Positions 7,955-17,114 of a DNA stretch of 64,000 nt are shown in pieces. The position numbers and the translations under genes were made by a program. The notes beneath the pieces are model-generated. The model worked only from the letters and a program-made list of their open reading frames with translations. It ran no database searches and was not told where the DNA came from. The DNA is from Desulfamplus sp. (GTDB taxonomy: Bacteria; Desulfobacterota; Desulfobacteria; Desulfobacterales; Desulfobacteraceae), in assembly GCA_015232455.1 (NCBI GenBank), contig JADFZQ010000005.1, forward strand, positions 124,001 to 188,000. The letters run 5' to 3'. The first letter of the stretch is position 1; every line of letters begins with the position of its first letter.

Positions 7955-9715
7955 ATGACAGAAAATGGTTTAAGTAAGAGACCTTTACAGGTTTCTAAAT
8001 TTGCACAAATTTGTCTTACAGTTGCAGTCGTAGTTCTACTCACAATTGGGTCGGCTAATGCTGGAATCGAAGAGGCAAAAAAATGGATTGATACTGAATT
8101 TCAACCATCAACATTGAGCAAAGAAGATCAAATTAAAGAGATGGAGTGGTTTATAAAAGCTGCTGCACCATTCAAAGGAATGGAGATTAAAGTAGTTTCT
8201 GAGACTATTCCAACACACGAGTATGAATCTAAAGTTTTAACTAAAGCATTTGAAGAGATTACTGGAATTAAAGTTACCCACGATCTTATTCAAGAGGGTG
8301 ATGTAATTGAAAAACTCCAAATTCAGATGCAGTCAGGAAAAAATGTTTTTGACGCTTACATCAACGACTCTGACTTAATTGGAACTCATTATCGTTACGG
8401 TCATGTAGTAAATTTAACTGACTGGATGACAGGAGAGGGGAAAGATGCAACACTTCCTACCCTTGATGTTGATGATTTCATGGGTAAATCTTTTACAACA
8501 GCTCCAGATGGAAAGCTCTATCAGCTTCCAGACCAGCAGTTTGCAAACCTCTATTGGTTCCGTTATGACTGGTTTAAACGTGATGATTTCAAGAAAAAAT
8601 TTAAAGAGATTTACGGTTATGAGCTTGGTGTTCCTGTAAACTGGTCTGCTTATGAAGATATTGCAGAGTTCTTTACCAAACATATAAAACAGATTGATGG
8701 TAAAGATGTTTATGGACACAACGATTATGGTAAAAAATCACCTGACCTTGGGTGGAGATTTACCGATGCTTGGCTCTCAATGGCTGGTGCTGGCGATAAA
8801 GGCTTTCCAAATGGAAAACCAGTTGATGAATGGGGAATTCGTGTTGATGAGAATAACCGTCCTGTAGGTTCAAGCGTAAGTCGTGGTGGTGATGCAAATG
8901 GTCCTGCTGCAAAATATGCTCTTCAGAAATATATGGATTGGTTACGCCTATATGCACCTCCTGGGGCACTTGGAATGGACTTTTATCAGTATCTTCCTTT
9001 TCTTGCAAAAGGAAACGTGGCACAGCAGATTTTCTGGTACACAGCATTTGTTGGAGATATGGTAAAACCTGGACCGACTGTTAATGAAGATGGCACGCCC
9101 AAATGGAGAATGGCTCCATCTCCTCATGGTTCATATTGGGAAGAGGGCATGAAACTTGGTTATCAAGATTGCGGTTCATGGACACTTTTAAAAAGCACAC
9201 CAGTTGATAGAAGAAAAGCTGCTTGGTTATTCGCACAATTTTGCGTTGCTAAAACTGTATCTTTGAAAAAAGCTCATTTAGGTCTAACACCAGTTCGCGA
9301 CAGCGACATTCGCCATCAATCTTTTACAGACAGAGCACCAAAACTTGGCGGTCTTGTTGAGTTCTACAGAAGTCCAGCAAGAGTTGCATGGACTCCAACT
9401 GGAACCAATGTCCCTGATTACCCAAAACTTGCTCAACTCTGGTGGCAAAATATTGGTGAAGCAGTTGCTGGTGAAGTAAGTGTTTCTACTGCAATGGATA
9501 ACCTTGCAAAAGAGCAAGATCGTATCTTAGAGCGTATTGCTCGTTCTGGAGTTCAGGGCGACAAAGGCCCTCTTTTAAATCCTGAAAAAGATGAAAAATA
9601 TTGGTTAGATCAACCTGGTGCACCTAAACCAAAACTTGAAAATGAAAAACCAAAAGGTGAAACAGTTGATTATGATGCTCTGCTTGAAGCATGGAAAGCA
9701 GGTAAAGCAAAATAG
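7955..9715 (+). CDS. glpV: Glycerol ABC transporter substrate-binding protein GlpV-like
   Basis: This 586-residue periplasmic binding protein has a signal peptide (TM-like QICLTVAVVVLLTIG ending near SANA, residue about 36). The mature protein follows the extracellular solute-binding family 1 layout. The segment GIEEAKKWID...FQPSTLSKEDQ with EMEWFIKAAAPFKGMEI is characteristic of GlpV-type proteins, which are longer than ordinary sugar-binding proteins. It would capture glycerol and deliver it to GlpP/GlpQ. The start has a strong double ribosome site (GGAG repeated) and lies behind a 186-base leader with notable RNA structure. The coding sequence ends in a charged, Lys-rich tail. A terminator follows at 9843-9895. 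Confidence 0.85.
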   Translation: MTENGLSKRPLQVSKFAQICLTVAVVVLLTIGSANAGIEEAKKWIDTEFQPSTLSKEDQIKEMEWFIKAAAPFKGMEIKVVSETIPTHEYESKVLTKAFEEITGIKVTHDLIQEGDVIEKLQIQMQSGKNVFDAYINDSDLIGTHYRYGHVVNLTDWMTGEGKDATLPTLDVDDFMGKSFTTAPDGKLYQLPDQQFANLYWFRYDWFKRDDFKKKFKEIYGYELGVPVNWSAYEDIAEFFTKHIKQIDGKDVYGHNDYGKKSPDLGWRFTDAWLSMAGAGDKGFPNGKPVDEWGIRVDENNRPVGSSVSRGGDANGPAAKYALQKYMDWLRLYAPPGALGMDFYQYLPFLAKGNVAQQIFWYTAFVGDMVKPGPTVNEDGTPKWRMAPSPHGSYWEEGMKLGYQDCGSWTLLKSTPVDRRKAAWLFAQFCVAKTVSLKKAHLGLTPVRDSDIRHQSFTDRAPKLGGLVEFYRSPARVAWTPTGTNVPDYPKLAQLWWQNIGEAVAGEVSVSTAMDNLAKEQDRILERIARSGVQGDKGPLLNPEKDEKYWLDQPGAPKPKLENEKPKGETVDYDALLEAWKAGKAK

Positions 9716-9747
9716 TTGTATTATCTAACCTTTAAAAATTAGAGTTC

Positions 9748-9798
9748 CTGCAAACTTTAATTGTCCTTAATGTTATTGGATATAAAATGTGTTTGCAG
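9748..9798 (+). repeat. Inverted repeat in the glpV 3' region
   Basis: CTGCAAAC (9748-9755) and GTTTGCAG (9791-9798) are perfectly complementary with a 35-base loop that contains a smaller TCC/GGA pairing. It lies between the glpV stop and the terminator and may be a 3' mRNA-stabilising stem. No poly-T follows it. Confidence 0.4.
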
Positions 9799-9842
9799 AA
9801 AAGCAATTAAATAGATCAATTGAATATTAATGCCATCAAGAT

Positions 9843-9895
9843 AAGGTTCACTGATTCATCCTTATAAAAAGGAGGAGAAAAAGTGAACCTTTTTT
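9843..9895 (+). terminator. Terminator of the glp locus
   Basis: AAGGTTCAC (9843-9851) pairs with GTGAACCTT (9883-9891), with a nested TCCTT/AAGGA helix inside, followed by a run of T to 9895. It lies about 130 bases after glpV and separates it from the YiaA-type gene. Confidence 0.65.
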
Positions 9896-10003
9896 AACTA
9901 ATGGAATGAATCAAAAAGATAATTGGACAGTTTTTATCGAAATTATGATCCTGCTTAACAACTAATAATCATTGAACCTGATAAATGAATAAAGGATAAT
10001 TGT

Positions 10004-10510
10004 ATGAATATGGAATATCAAAAACCAACAGGAGCCTTTATCGGTGCATCATGGACCGCACTGTTAGCAGGTATTTGTGCCTATTTAATAGGGTTATGGA
10101 ATGCCACAATGGCACTCAATGAGAAGGGCTATTATTTTACTATTCTGCTTTATGGTCTCTTTGCTGTTGTATCTTTGCAGAAAACGGTGCGAGATAAAAT
10201 TGAGGGTATTCCTGTTACAGGGATATATTATGGACTTTGCTGGACTTCTGTTATTGCCTCAATGTTGCTATTAACTGTAGGATTGTGGAATGCAGAACTC
10301 ACGTTAAGTGAAAAAGGATTCTATGCAATGTCCTTTGTTTTAAGTCTTTTTGCAGCAATTACTGTCCAAAAAAATATTCGTGATATGGGAAGGATATCTG
10401 ACATCGGTAGAATATCCGACGATGAAAAATTTCACGGAGACCCAAAAAAAGATAGATTTCCACCGCCAAACGAAGTAACACAGCAACAATCTAAGGATAA
10501 TATCGTGTAG
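10004..10510 (+). CDS. YiaA/YiaB-type inner membrane protein
   Basis: This 168-residue protein contains two copies of a two-helix module: [27 protein letters not shown] with VSLQKTVRD (residues about 5-65), and [26 protein letters not shown] with ITVQKNIRD (about 72-127). This is the YiaAB domain layout of E. coli YiaA, so four membrane helices are expected. The C-terminal 40 residues are hydrophilic and cytoplasmic. The function of the family is unknown. It has its own 108-base gap from the upstream terminator and is convergent with the sensor gene on the other strand, 15 bases away. Confidence 0.8.
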   Translation: MNMEYQKPTGAFIGASWTALLAGICAYLIGLWNATMALNEKGYYFTILLYGLFAVVSLQKTVRDKIEGIPVTGIYYGLCWTSVIASMLLLTVGLWNAELTLSEKGFYAMSFVLSLFAAITVQKNIRDMGRISDIGRISDDEKFHGDPKKDRFPPPNEVTQQQSKDNIV

Positions 10511-10525
10511 TTTTTGCGAATTGTT

Positions 10526-11317
10526 TTATCGGTTAACCATCTCCATAACCTTTATTGTGCTTATACGTAATCTATTCATTGACTGTGAAAGAGCTGCGAT
10601 CTCTTTAAGTTCTGAGCTTTTTAATTTGTAATCAAGCTTTCCCATACTCATAGACTCTGCTGCTTCTGTGAAATCTTGAATGGGATCAACAATATTGGTT
10701 TTTATCATCACTATACTGAAAATGACGATTATAACTCCAGCACCAATTGCCATTGTCTGAATCTTAGACATAAGTTTAACTTTACGCTCTGCATTATATT
10801 GCATAAGAAGAACTGCTTTATCAATCTCTTCGAGTAATGACATATTATTGTTGATAATATAGTTCATTGAATCAATATCAGTAAATTCTGAATAAATTGC
10901 CTTATCAATATTGTTCTTAATAGATACCCAAATAAAAAATACCTTTGCAATCTGGTCAGCAATTTCTTTTGTTGCAGGAGGTGGGCATTCTCTAAATTCA
11001 GACATTTGTAAATTGACAGGAACTTTTCCACCATCTTCAAGAGCATACAATATTGATTGAAATAACTCCATTGTAGATAATAGCTCCTTTTTCCATATTT
11101 CAAGCTCATCTTGTTTGTGTCTCACAGCAATATTAAAACATATCAGAGCCTCTTTAACCATTTTTTGTGTAAGCATTCTTTGACGTCCTGATACATTCAG
11201 TAGCAGACCATCATCTTTCTGTTTTTCTATAATAATGTTTGTAGATACAAGAATAGCTGCTAAAAGACATATAAACGCTACAAAACTTCTCATGTTGTAT
11301 CCAAGAATTGTTCTCAT
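10526..11317 (-). CDS. PilJ/NarX-type sensor with HAMP, no output domain
   Basis: This 263-residue protein has an N-terminal membrane helix (about 8-27), then the type IV pili/NarX-like sensing domain marked by LLLNVSGRQRMLTQKMVKEAL (about 38-58). A second membrane helix (about 187-208) is followed by a HAMP segment (DPIQDFTEAAESMSMGKLDYKL...) to the C-terminus. In NarX or PilJ this would be followed by a kinase or methyl-accepting domain, but here the protein stops after HAMP at a real stop codon. It could act in trans on another signalling protein, or be a remnant. AAGGTG lies about 10 bases before the ATG. Confidence 0.75.
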   Translation of the reverse strand: MRTILGYNMRSFVAFICLLAAILVSTNIIIEKQKDDGLLLNVSGRQRMLTQKMVKEALICFNIAVRHKQDELEIWKKELLSTMELFQSILYALEDGGKVPVNLQMSEFRECPPPATKEIADQIAKVFFIWVSIKNNIDKAIYSEFTDIDSMNYIINNNMSLLEEIDKAVLLMQYNAERKVKLMSKIQTMAIGAGVIIVIFSIVMIKTNIVDPIQDFTEAAESMSMGKLDYKLKSSELKEIAALSQSMNRLRISTIKVMEMVNR

Positions 11318-11358
11318 TAATTAAAACACCTTTAGGAATCTATTTTTTTATAATAATT

Positions 11359-14163
11359 TTAATATGTTACAGTCTTATTCTCCTGCAACAACTGCATTCT
11401 GGCTACAACTACCTGTCCTAATGAGATTCCACCATCTCCTGAAGGAACTTTAGTATGGCTATACACCTGAAACCCATTTTTTTCAAGAGAATGAATCATT
11501 CCAGTCAAAATGATCAAGTTGTTAAACACTCCACCACTTAATACCACTCTCTTTATTCCTGTCTCAACACTTACCTTTTTAGCTGCGACTACAAAACTTG
11601 TAATGACTGTATGATGAAACTTAGAAGCAATGTCCTCAATAGATATGCTATTGCTAATATCTTGAACAATATTTCTAATACAAGGAATAAAATCAATTAT
11701 AAGAAGTTGTTTGCTATGTATAGTATCTAATATTTTATTGTCTGAGTTTTGATGAATCGCTATTTCGTATCTTTCACGGTTTTCACTAAAACTGCTCTTA
11801 CCCTGAAGCTCAATAGCTGCTTGACTCTCAAAAGTTATCTCATGTCTTATTGAACAAAGTGAGGCAACAGCATCAAAGAGCCTTCCACAACTTGAAGTTA
11901 ATGGAGTATTTATCTTCTTTTTAATCATCTGAACAATAAAGGCAATTTTACTGCTTGAACTTTGAGCTTTTCCATTATTTAAGAAATCTTTTATAAAAGG
12001 AATATCAAGCAGAAACATATCATCACCAAAAGCTGCGTAGAGATAAGAGACAGCCATTCTCCAAGGTTCTTTTGCAGCAGCATCTCCTCCAGGCATAGGA
12101 AGATATTTAATGTGTGCTTTACGTTCAAATTTCTTCTCATTACAGACAAAAACTTCACCGCCCCATATATTTCCGTCAGTTCCAAGCCCTGTTCCATCAA
12201 GAGTTATTGCTATAACATCTCCTTGAATACCATTTTCAGCCATGCAAGAGACTGCATGGGCATGATGATGCTGGACTGGAACAAAGATTATTGATGATTT
12301 ATCTTCATCTTTGTTATTAACTTTTTGACAAATATTGCTTTGTTCTTTAAAAGAACGGGCAAATTTTGTGCTTAGATAGTCAGGGTGAAGGTCATAAGCA
12401 ACGACTTTTGGCTCAATATTAAAAATTTTTTTCAAGTGATTAATGCTATTCTTATAAAAATTAAAAACCTTTTCATTTTCAAGGTTTCCAATATGCTGGC
12501 TCAAAAATGCAAAATTACCAGAGGTCAGACAAATTGTATTTTTAAGATCAGCACCGCAACCTAAAATATAATCAACATTATCAGAATTAGAATCATAGTT
12601 AATACTATCAAATTCATAATCCATGTTGTTATATTCATCTCCAATATCGTTATATTTATGTTCATGTGCAATATCTTTATGTTCATGTGCAATTTTGTTA
12701 GATAAATCTAATCTCATGTAATTAGCCAAAATTATCGGAAGAGGAGCATATCCACGAGATCGCCTAAAAAAGCGGGGTATCTCATTTTGAACCTGAACTA
12801 TTGAATCATCTGCTCTAAAATATATATCTCTGTTATGCAGAAGAAAATAGTCTGCAATGTTGGAAAAAGCATCGAGAGCATCTTGATTCTCAATAGAAAG
12901 AGGCTCTCCACTTCTATTCCCGCTTGTCATCACAATTATTGAAGGTCCATTTTCAAGTAAAAGATAGTGTAAAGGAGTATATGGAAGCATTATACCCAAA
13001 AATTGATTGTTTGGGGCAATATAACGTAGGGAACAACGATCGTTGTTCCCTACGTTATCATATAAAACCCCCTTTTTTTTTGCCAAAAGAACTATCGGAC
13101 GGCTATGAGATTCAAGAATTTGCCTCTCCTTAGAAGAGATAAAAACTAATTCAGAAGCCGCATCAACTGATTTTGCCATAAGGGCAAAAGGTTTGTGTGG
13201 TCTTTTTTTTCTTCTTCTTAACTCAGCTACTGCATTTGAATTCATGGCATCAACTGCTAAATGAAATCCTCCAAGCCCTTTTATTGCAACAATTTTACCC
13301 TCTTTAAGTAGCATGGCTGCATATTCTAAAGAGCTAATAGAGGAGTCTAAGAAATTTGAATCATTCCCGCTATAATTAAAATTACTTCTTTTTTTATTGT
13401 CAGCAACTGATCTTATCAATTTATCATCAATAATTACTCTTCCCAATTTATCATCAATAATTACTCTTCCCAATTTATCGACAATAAATAGATGAGGACC
13501 ACAGGTATGGCAAGCATTTGGCTGTGCATGAAATCGCCTATTTAAAGGATCGTCATACTCTTTTTGGCACTCTTGGCACATTGTAAAAACATTCATCGAG
13601 GTTTTAGGTCTATCGTATGGAATATCTTTAATAATAGTATATCGAGGTCCACAGTTTGTGCAGTTGATAAACGGATAGCCAAATCTTCTATCATTTGGGT
13701 CTTGCATCTCTTTAATGCAGTCATCGCAGACAGAGACATCTGGGGATATTAGAGTAACTTGTTGGCTATTTGACAGACAACTCTTTGATGAACAAATATT
13801 TGAGTTTTCTGATGAACCATCATCACTATTTGAGCTATTTTTAGATGTCTCATATAATGGAGAAAATTTAGTGCTTTTGGAGATAACAAAATCTTTATAA
13901 TGTGATGGAGCAATAGATTGACAATTAATTTCAGAAATAATTGAAAGAGGTGGTTTTTTATCGGTTATATCAATTTTGAATCGTTCGATATTATTCAAAT
14001 TATCAGAACTTGTTTCAACAATAACAGTAACACCTTTAGAGGTGTTAAAAACCTCACCTTTTAAACCGTAATGGTGAGCTAATTGGAAAATAAAAGGACG
14101 GAATCCAACGCCTTGAACAACACCTTTAATATTAAATTCTTTTGCAGTAATCTGGCTATTCAT
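11359..14163 (-). CDS. hypF: Carbamoyltransferase HypF, [NiFe] hydrogenase maturation
   Basis: HypF makes the thiocyanate-like group on HypE that becomes the CN ligands of the [NiFe] site. All domains are present: acylphosphatase (VQGVGFRPF near residues 16-24), paired zinc fingers (CDDC...CTNCGPRYT; CQEC...CHTCGP), a YrdC-like domain (IKGLGGFHLAVDA; MTSGNRSGEPL) and a Kae1-like domain (HHHAHAVSCMAENG; DGTGLGTDGNIWGGE). At 934 residues it is longer than the usual 750-800. The excess is low-complexity: a Ser/Asn-rich insert near 115-135, a three-unit repeat near 225-250 (DKLGRVIID), a palindrome-encoded insert near 369-381 and an Asp/Asn/Tyr-rich insert near 480-525. The conserved blocks are intact, so function is likely kept. 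hypC follows upstream on the same strand. No hydrogenase structural genes are in the window. Confidence 0.95.
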   Translation of the reverse strand: MNSQITAKEFNIKGVVQGVGFRPFIFQLAHHYGLKGEVFNTSKGVTVIVETSSDNLNNIERFKIDITDKKPPLSIISEINCQSIAPSHYKDFVISKSTKFSPLYETSKNSSNSDDGSSENSNICSSKSCLSNSQQVTLISPDVSVCDDCIKEMQDPNDRRFGYPFINCTNCGPRYTIIKDIPYDRPKTSMNVFTMCQECQKEYDDPLNRRFHAQPNACHTCGPHLFIVDKLGRVIIDDKLGRVIIDDKLIRSVADNKKRSNFNYSGNDSNFLDSSISSLEYAAMLLKEGKIVAIKGLGGFHLAVDAMNSNAVAELRRRKKRPHKPFALMAKSVDAASELVFISSKERQILESHSRPIVLLAKKKGVLYDNVGNNDRCSLRYIAPNNQFLGIMLPYTPLHYLLLENGPSIIVMTSGNRSGEPLSIENQDALDAFSNIADYFLLHNRDIYFRADDSIVQVQNEIPRFFRRSRGYAPLPIILANYMRLDLSNKIAHEHKDIAHEHKYNDIGDEYNNMDYEFDSINYDSNSDNVDYILGCGADLKNTICLTSGNFAFLSQHIGNLENEKVFNFYKNSINHLKKIFNIEPKVVAYDLHPDYLSTKFARSFKEQSNICQKVNNKDEDKSSIIFVPVQHHHAHAVSCMAENGIQGDVIAITLDGTGLGTDGNIWGGEVFVCNEKKFERKAHIKYLPMPGGDAAAKEPWRMAVSYLYAAFGDDMFLLDIPFIKDFLNNGKAQSSSSKIAFIVQMIKKKINTPLTSSCGRLFDAVASLCSIRHEITFESQAAIELQGKSSFSENRERYEIAIHQNSDNKILDTIHSKQLLIIDFIPCIRNIVQDISNSISIEDIASKFHHTVITSFVVAAKKVSVETGIKRVVLSGGVFNNLIILTGMIHSLEKNGFQVYSHTKVPSGDGGISLGQVVVARMQLLQENKTVTY
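13021..13058. repeat. 38-bp perfect palindrome inside hypF
   Basis: Bases 13021-13058 equal their own reverse complement over all 38 positions. The core is GTAGGGAACAACG joined to its mirror CGTTGTTCCCTAC. It is read in frame as DNVGNNDRCSLRY between the LLAKKKG and IAPNNQFLGIMLPYTPLH blocks of the YrdC-like domain. HypF proteins normally have only a few variable residues here. It looks like an inserted palindromic element tolerated as a surface loop. Confidence 0.85.
13411..13491 (-). repeat. 27-bp tandem repeat in hypF
   Basis: Three consecutive 27-base units (13411-13437, 13438-13464, 13465-13491) encode variants of the nonapeptide DKLGRVIID. Units 1 and 2 are nearly identical. The repeat sits between the zinc-finger region and the YrdC-like domain and keeps the reading frame. 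Confidence 0.85.
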
Positions 14164-14244
14164 TTGGTATACTGCTCTCGGTTATAAGTTGAGTATTACA
14201 TATATAAAAGCGAAATTTATTCCAATTTGAAATATAAAAAGAGT

Positions 14245-14511
14245 TTAATCGTTGACATCAAGGTTAGTAGAAACGATCATATTCATATTATTATCTGCAA
14301 AATTTAGCATATCTCTCATATCCTGAATTGTTTGGCGAGCTGCCTCTTCGTCAACTTTACTTATTGCAAAACCAGCATGGACAATAACATAGTCTCCAAG
14401 TTTGACATTATCAAGCAACATAAGACTTGCATCTCTTCTTACGCCATCAACGTCGACAGTTGCCACATTATTCTTAATCTCAACAATTTTTGATGGAACA
14501 GCAAGGCACAT
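14245..14511 (-). CDS. hypC: Hydrogenase maturation chaperone HypC
   Basis: The start is taken at 14511 because the protein then begins MCLAVPSKIVEI, the invariant HypC N-terminus whose Cys2 carries the Fe(CN)2CO precursor and binds the hydrogenase large subunit. Upstream in-frame codons would mask this Cys. The 88-residue product has the OB-fold pattern with VDVDGVRRDASLMLLDNVKLGDYVIVHAGFAISKVDEEAA. It is encoded 81 bases upstream of hypF on the same strand, consistent with a hypCF maturation unit lying downstream of the dsr operon but separated from it by a terminator. Confidence 0.93.
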   Translation of the reverse strand: MCLAVPSKIVEIKNNVATVDVDGVRRDASLMLLDNVKLGDYVIVHAGFAISKVDEEAARQTIQDMRDMLNFADNNMNMIVSTNLDVND

Positions 14512-14596
14512 GATTCTATACTCCAATATTTTTATCAAATTAAACAATAATTAGTTCTTGTGTTATCAATTTTGGGGTTTTAAATATCTCTTAGGA

Positions 14597-14645
14597 TAAT
14601 AAAAACCCCACATTTACCTCTGTTTTTTAGAGATGAATGTGGGGT
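14597..14645 (-). terminator. Terminator of the dsrMKJOP operon
   Basis: ACCCCACATT (14605-14614) pairs with AATGTGGGGT (14636-14645), with an inner CCTCT/AGAG helix. On the - strand the stem is followed by a T-rich run. It lies between dsrP and hypC, so it should end the dsr transcript. Confidence 0.8.
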
Positions 14646-14696
14646 CTTAATTCCTTCAAATTTGATTAAATATTAGCTATTTATCAAATATTATCT

Positions 14697-15854
14697 TTAT
14701 CCCCTAACCTCTTCTTTAACTGTTGCTGCAAGTTTAAAAAGAACAGTCAAAATAAGAAGTCCAGTTGCAAGAACGCCGAGGCTTATAACAATTTCTTGAA
14801 CTGTAGGAATATATTCAGTTACATGGTGAAGCGGGTTTGGCACAAATCCACCTGAGATCATGCCAAGACTCTTATCAATCCAAGTTCCAATGAAAATCAT
14901 AATGCAGGTAAATGGCAAAAGAGTCTCATTGTTTCTGAAAGCTGGCACAACAAGAAGAGCAATACCAATAAACATAAGAGTCATTGATGTCCACATCCAA
15001 GGAACTAATGCACCATGTCCATGCAACCCAAAGAATAGATACTTGATATGTGCCATGTGTCCGGGAATCTTGCTGTAAAAAACTACAAAAACTTCGCACA
15101 AAAAGAAGAACACATTTGCAATCAAAGCATAGCAGACAATCTTTGAAAGAGTCTGGATTGCTTCCCAGCCCGGATCAAATTTTGTGAATTTGCGAACAAG
15201 ATAGCAAAGCAGAATCAGAAAAGATGGACCTGCTGCAAACGCAGATGCTAAAAATCTTGGAGCTAAAATAGCAGTAAGCCAAAATCCTCTTCCTGGAAGT
15301 CCGCAATAAAGATATGCTGTAACTGTGTGGATACCAATTGCAAACGGAATAGAAAGATAAATAAGAGGTTTTGTCCAAGCAGGTGGTTTAACCTGATTTC
15401 TCTCAGCTTCAAGAACCTTCCAACCAATTACTATGTTAAGGAATAGATAGCCGTTAAGCACACACATATCCCAAAAAAGCATTGAATTGGGTGTAGGATA
15501 TAGAAGAACATTGAGCATTCTTATTGGCTGACCTAAATCTGCCACAATAAACATAAGGCACATGATTAGTGATGCTACTGCAAGAAATTCACCCAAAATG
15601 GTGATTCTATGAAACTTTTCGTAATCATGCAGATAGTAAGGGATAACCACCATAACACCTCCAGCAGCAACACCAACAAGGAAGGTGAAATTTGCAATAT
15701 AAAACCCCCAAGAAACATCACGGCTCATGCCGGTAATCATAAGACCATTCATAAACTGGTCAACATAGAGTGCAAAAGCAACTGCCATGACTGTAAGCAA
15801 AGCACCAAGCCATATCCAGTATTTTTTGCTTCCTTTAATAGCTATTTCAAGCAT
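14697..15854 (-). CDS. dsrP: DsrP, NrfD-like membrane subunit of DsrMKJOP
   Basis: This 385-residue polytopic protein has about ten membrane helices and belongs to the NrfD/PsrC family. It starts with a short cytoplasmic tail followed by YWIWLGALLTVMAVAFALYVDQF, and contains WGFYIANFTFLVGVAAGG, typical of quinol-interacting DsrP. In the complex it is thought to exchange electrons with the menaquinone pool and pass them to DsrO and DsrJ in the periplasm. It is the last gene of the operon, 14 bases after dsrO. The terminator at 14597-14645 follows. Confidence 0.95.
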   Translation of the reverse strand: MLEIAIKGSKKYWIWLGALLTVMAVAFALYVDQFMNGLMITGMSRDVSWGFYIANFTFLVGVAAGGVMVVIPYYLHDYEKFHRITILGEFLAVASLIMCLMFIVADLGQPIRMLNVLLYPTPNSMLFWDMCVLNGYLFLNIVIGWKVLEAERNQVKPPAWTKPLIYLSIPFAIGIHTVTAYLYCGLPGRGFWLTAILAPRFLASAFAAGPSFLILLCYLVRKFTKFDPGWEAIQTLSKIVCYALIANVFFFLCEVFVVFYSKIPGHMAHIKYLFFGLHGHGALVPWMWTSMTLMFIGIALLVVPAFRNNETLLPFTCIMIFIGTWIDKSLGMISGGFVPNPLHHVTEYIPTVQEIVISLGVLATGLLILTVLFKLAATVKEEVRG

Positions 15855-15868
15855 AATTTAATGCCCCC

Positions 15869-16723
15869 CTACATGATATAATAAACAGAAGGCTCGGTTC
15901 CAAGCTCCTGTTTACGTCTTATTGCATAGTTCTCTTTCAGAATTGCCCGAACTTCAGATTCTGGGTCTTCCAAATCTCCAACAACAATCGCACCTTCTGA
16001 TGCTTCAACACATGCGGGCTGCAAACCTCTCTCAAGACGCTCTGCACAAAGATTGCATTTTTCAACAACACCTTTAGAGCGAACAGGAAATTCAGGATTT
16101 ATTTTTTCAATAAAAGGTCTTGCATCTCTGAAGTTAAAACTTCTTGAACCATAAGGGCAGGCTGCCATGCAGAAACGGCATCCAATGCAGCGGTGAAAAT
16201 CCATAATAACAATACCATCTTCACGTTTGAAAGTTGCCTTTGTTGGGCAAGCCTGAACGCAAGGTGCATTTTTGCAGTGGTTGCAAGTTACGAGAAATGG
16301 CAGAGATTTGAATTTGTCAGCAAGAAACTCATCTTCCATCTCTGGAAAAGCGTTGTGATAATGCTCTTCCCATATCCATTTTATCTCTTGCATCTTTTTT
16401 GCTGGACGGGTATTGGGGTATTTTTCTTCATCTGGCTGAATACCAAAATCAGGGATATTGTGTGAATTACGACATGCAGCTACAACACTCTCCACAACCT
16501 CTTCAGTAATTTTGTTAGTATCAATTACCATTCCCCAACGTTTAGCAGTTAAAGCTTCAGTTTTTGCAGTTTTCACAGGAAGAGCTGCTTCGCCACCACC
16601 TGATGCAATAGAGACAGCCTTTATTGCTGGAGCTGCACCAATGGCGACCGCAGATATTCCAGCAACCTTTAGAAAGCCTCTTCTGCTGCTTTTATTCAGA
16701 AAATTCTCTCTTTTATTATTCAT
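15869..16723 (-). CDS. dsrO: DsrO, periplasmic ferredoxin-like Fe-S subunit
   Basis: This 284-residue protein has a twin-arginine signal (SSRRGFLKVAGISAVAIG, residues about 12-29), so it is exported folded. It carries several [4Fe-4S] sites: CNHCKNAPCVQACP, CIGCRFCMAACPYG and CNLCAERLERGLQPAC, the pattern of DsrO and related PhsB/NrfC proteins. It would relay electrons between DsrP and the cytochrome DsrJ. Its start overlaps the end of dsrJ by 8 bases, and dsrP follows after 14 bases, so translation is tightly coupled. Confidence 0.95.
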   Translation of the reverse strand: MNNKRENFLNKSSRRGFLKVAGISAVAIGAAPAIKAVSIASGGGEAALPVKTAKTEALTAKRWGMVIDTNKITEEVVESVVAACRNSHNIPDFGIQPDEEKYPNTRPAKKMQEIKWIWEEHYHNAFPEMEDEFLADKFKSLPFLVTCNHCKNAPCVQACPTKATFKREDGIVIMDFHRCIGCRFCMAACPYGSRSFNFRDARPFIEKINPEFPVRSKGVVEKCNLCAERLERGLQPACVEASEGAIVVGDLEDPESEVRAILKENYAIRRKQELGTEPSVYYIM

Positions 16724-17114
16724 TGGCTACCTCCTTAGGGTCTGTATGACACTCCCAGCAATAGGGGTTTACAGAAGCGTAGTTATGGCATTTATCGCAA
16801 AATTTCTCTTTATCAACGTGGCAACCCATACAAGAATCTTCGCCTGTTGATAAACTCATGCCAAAAGTTTTACCATTTGCAGATTTATATACTCTTTTTG
16901 AATCTCTTACCACTGTGTCTCTCCACTCATCAAGAAGAGACATGTGGTTAGCTCTCATGTCATATTTATCAAGAACACATTTTTTTGCAGCTTTTGCCTT
17001 TGCTGAAAGTTCTGCCTCTGGTGCTGCATTGGTTCTGCCAATGTTAAACCAAAAAGGAAACAGGGCAACAATAACAAAAACTGTAAGTCCTGCAACGATT
17101 GCATTTCTACTCAT
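16716..17114 (-). CDS. dsrJ: DsrJ, triheme cytochrome c
   Basis: The start is taken at 17114 (MSRNAIVAG), since the longer upstream frame would be the tail of dsrK read in another phase. The product is 132 residues, with an uncleaved N-terminal membrane anchor (about 5-23) and three heme c sites: CMGCH 95-99, CDKCH 106-110 and CWECH 119-123. Cys46 in CVLDKYDMRANHM matches the conserved Cys reported as an unusual heme ligand in DsrJ proteins. It is the periplasmic redox subunit of DsrMKJOP. It overlaps dsrK by 8 bases and dsrO by 8 bases. Confidence 0.93.
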   Translation of the reverse strand: MSRNAIVAGLTVFVIVALFPFWFNIGRTNAAPEAELSAKAKAAKKCVLDKYDMRANHMSLLDEWRDTVVRDSKRVYKSANGKTFGMSLSTGEDSCMGCHVDKEKFCDKCHNYASVNPYCWECHTDPKEVANE

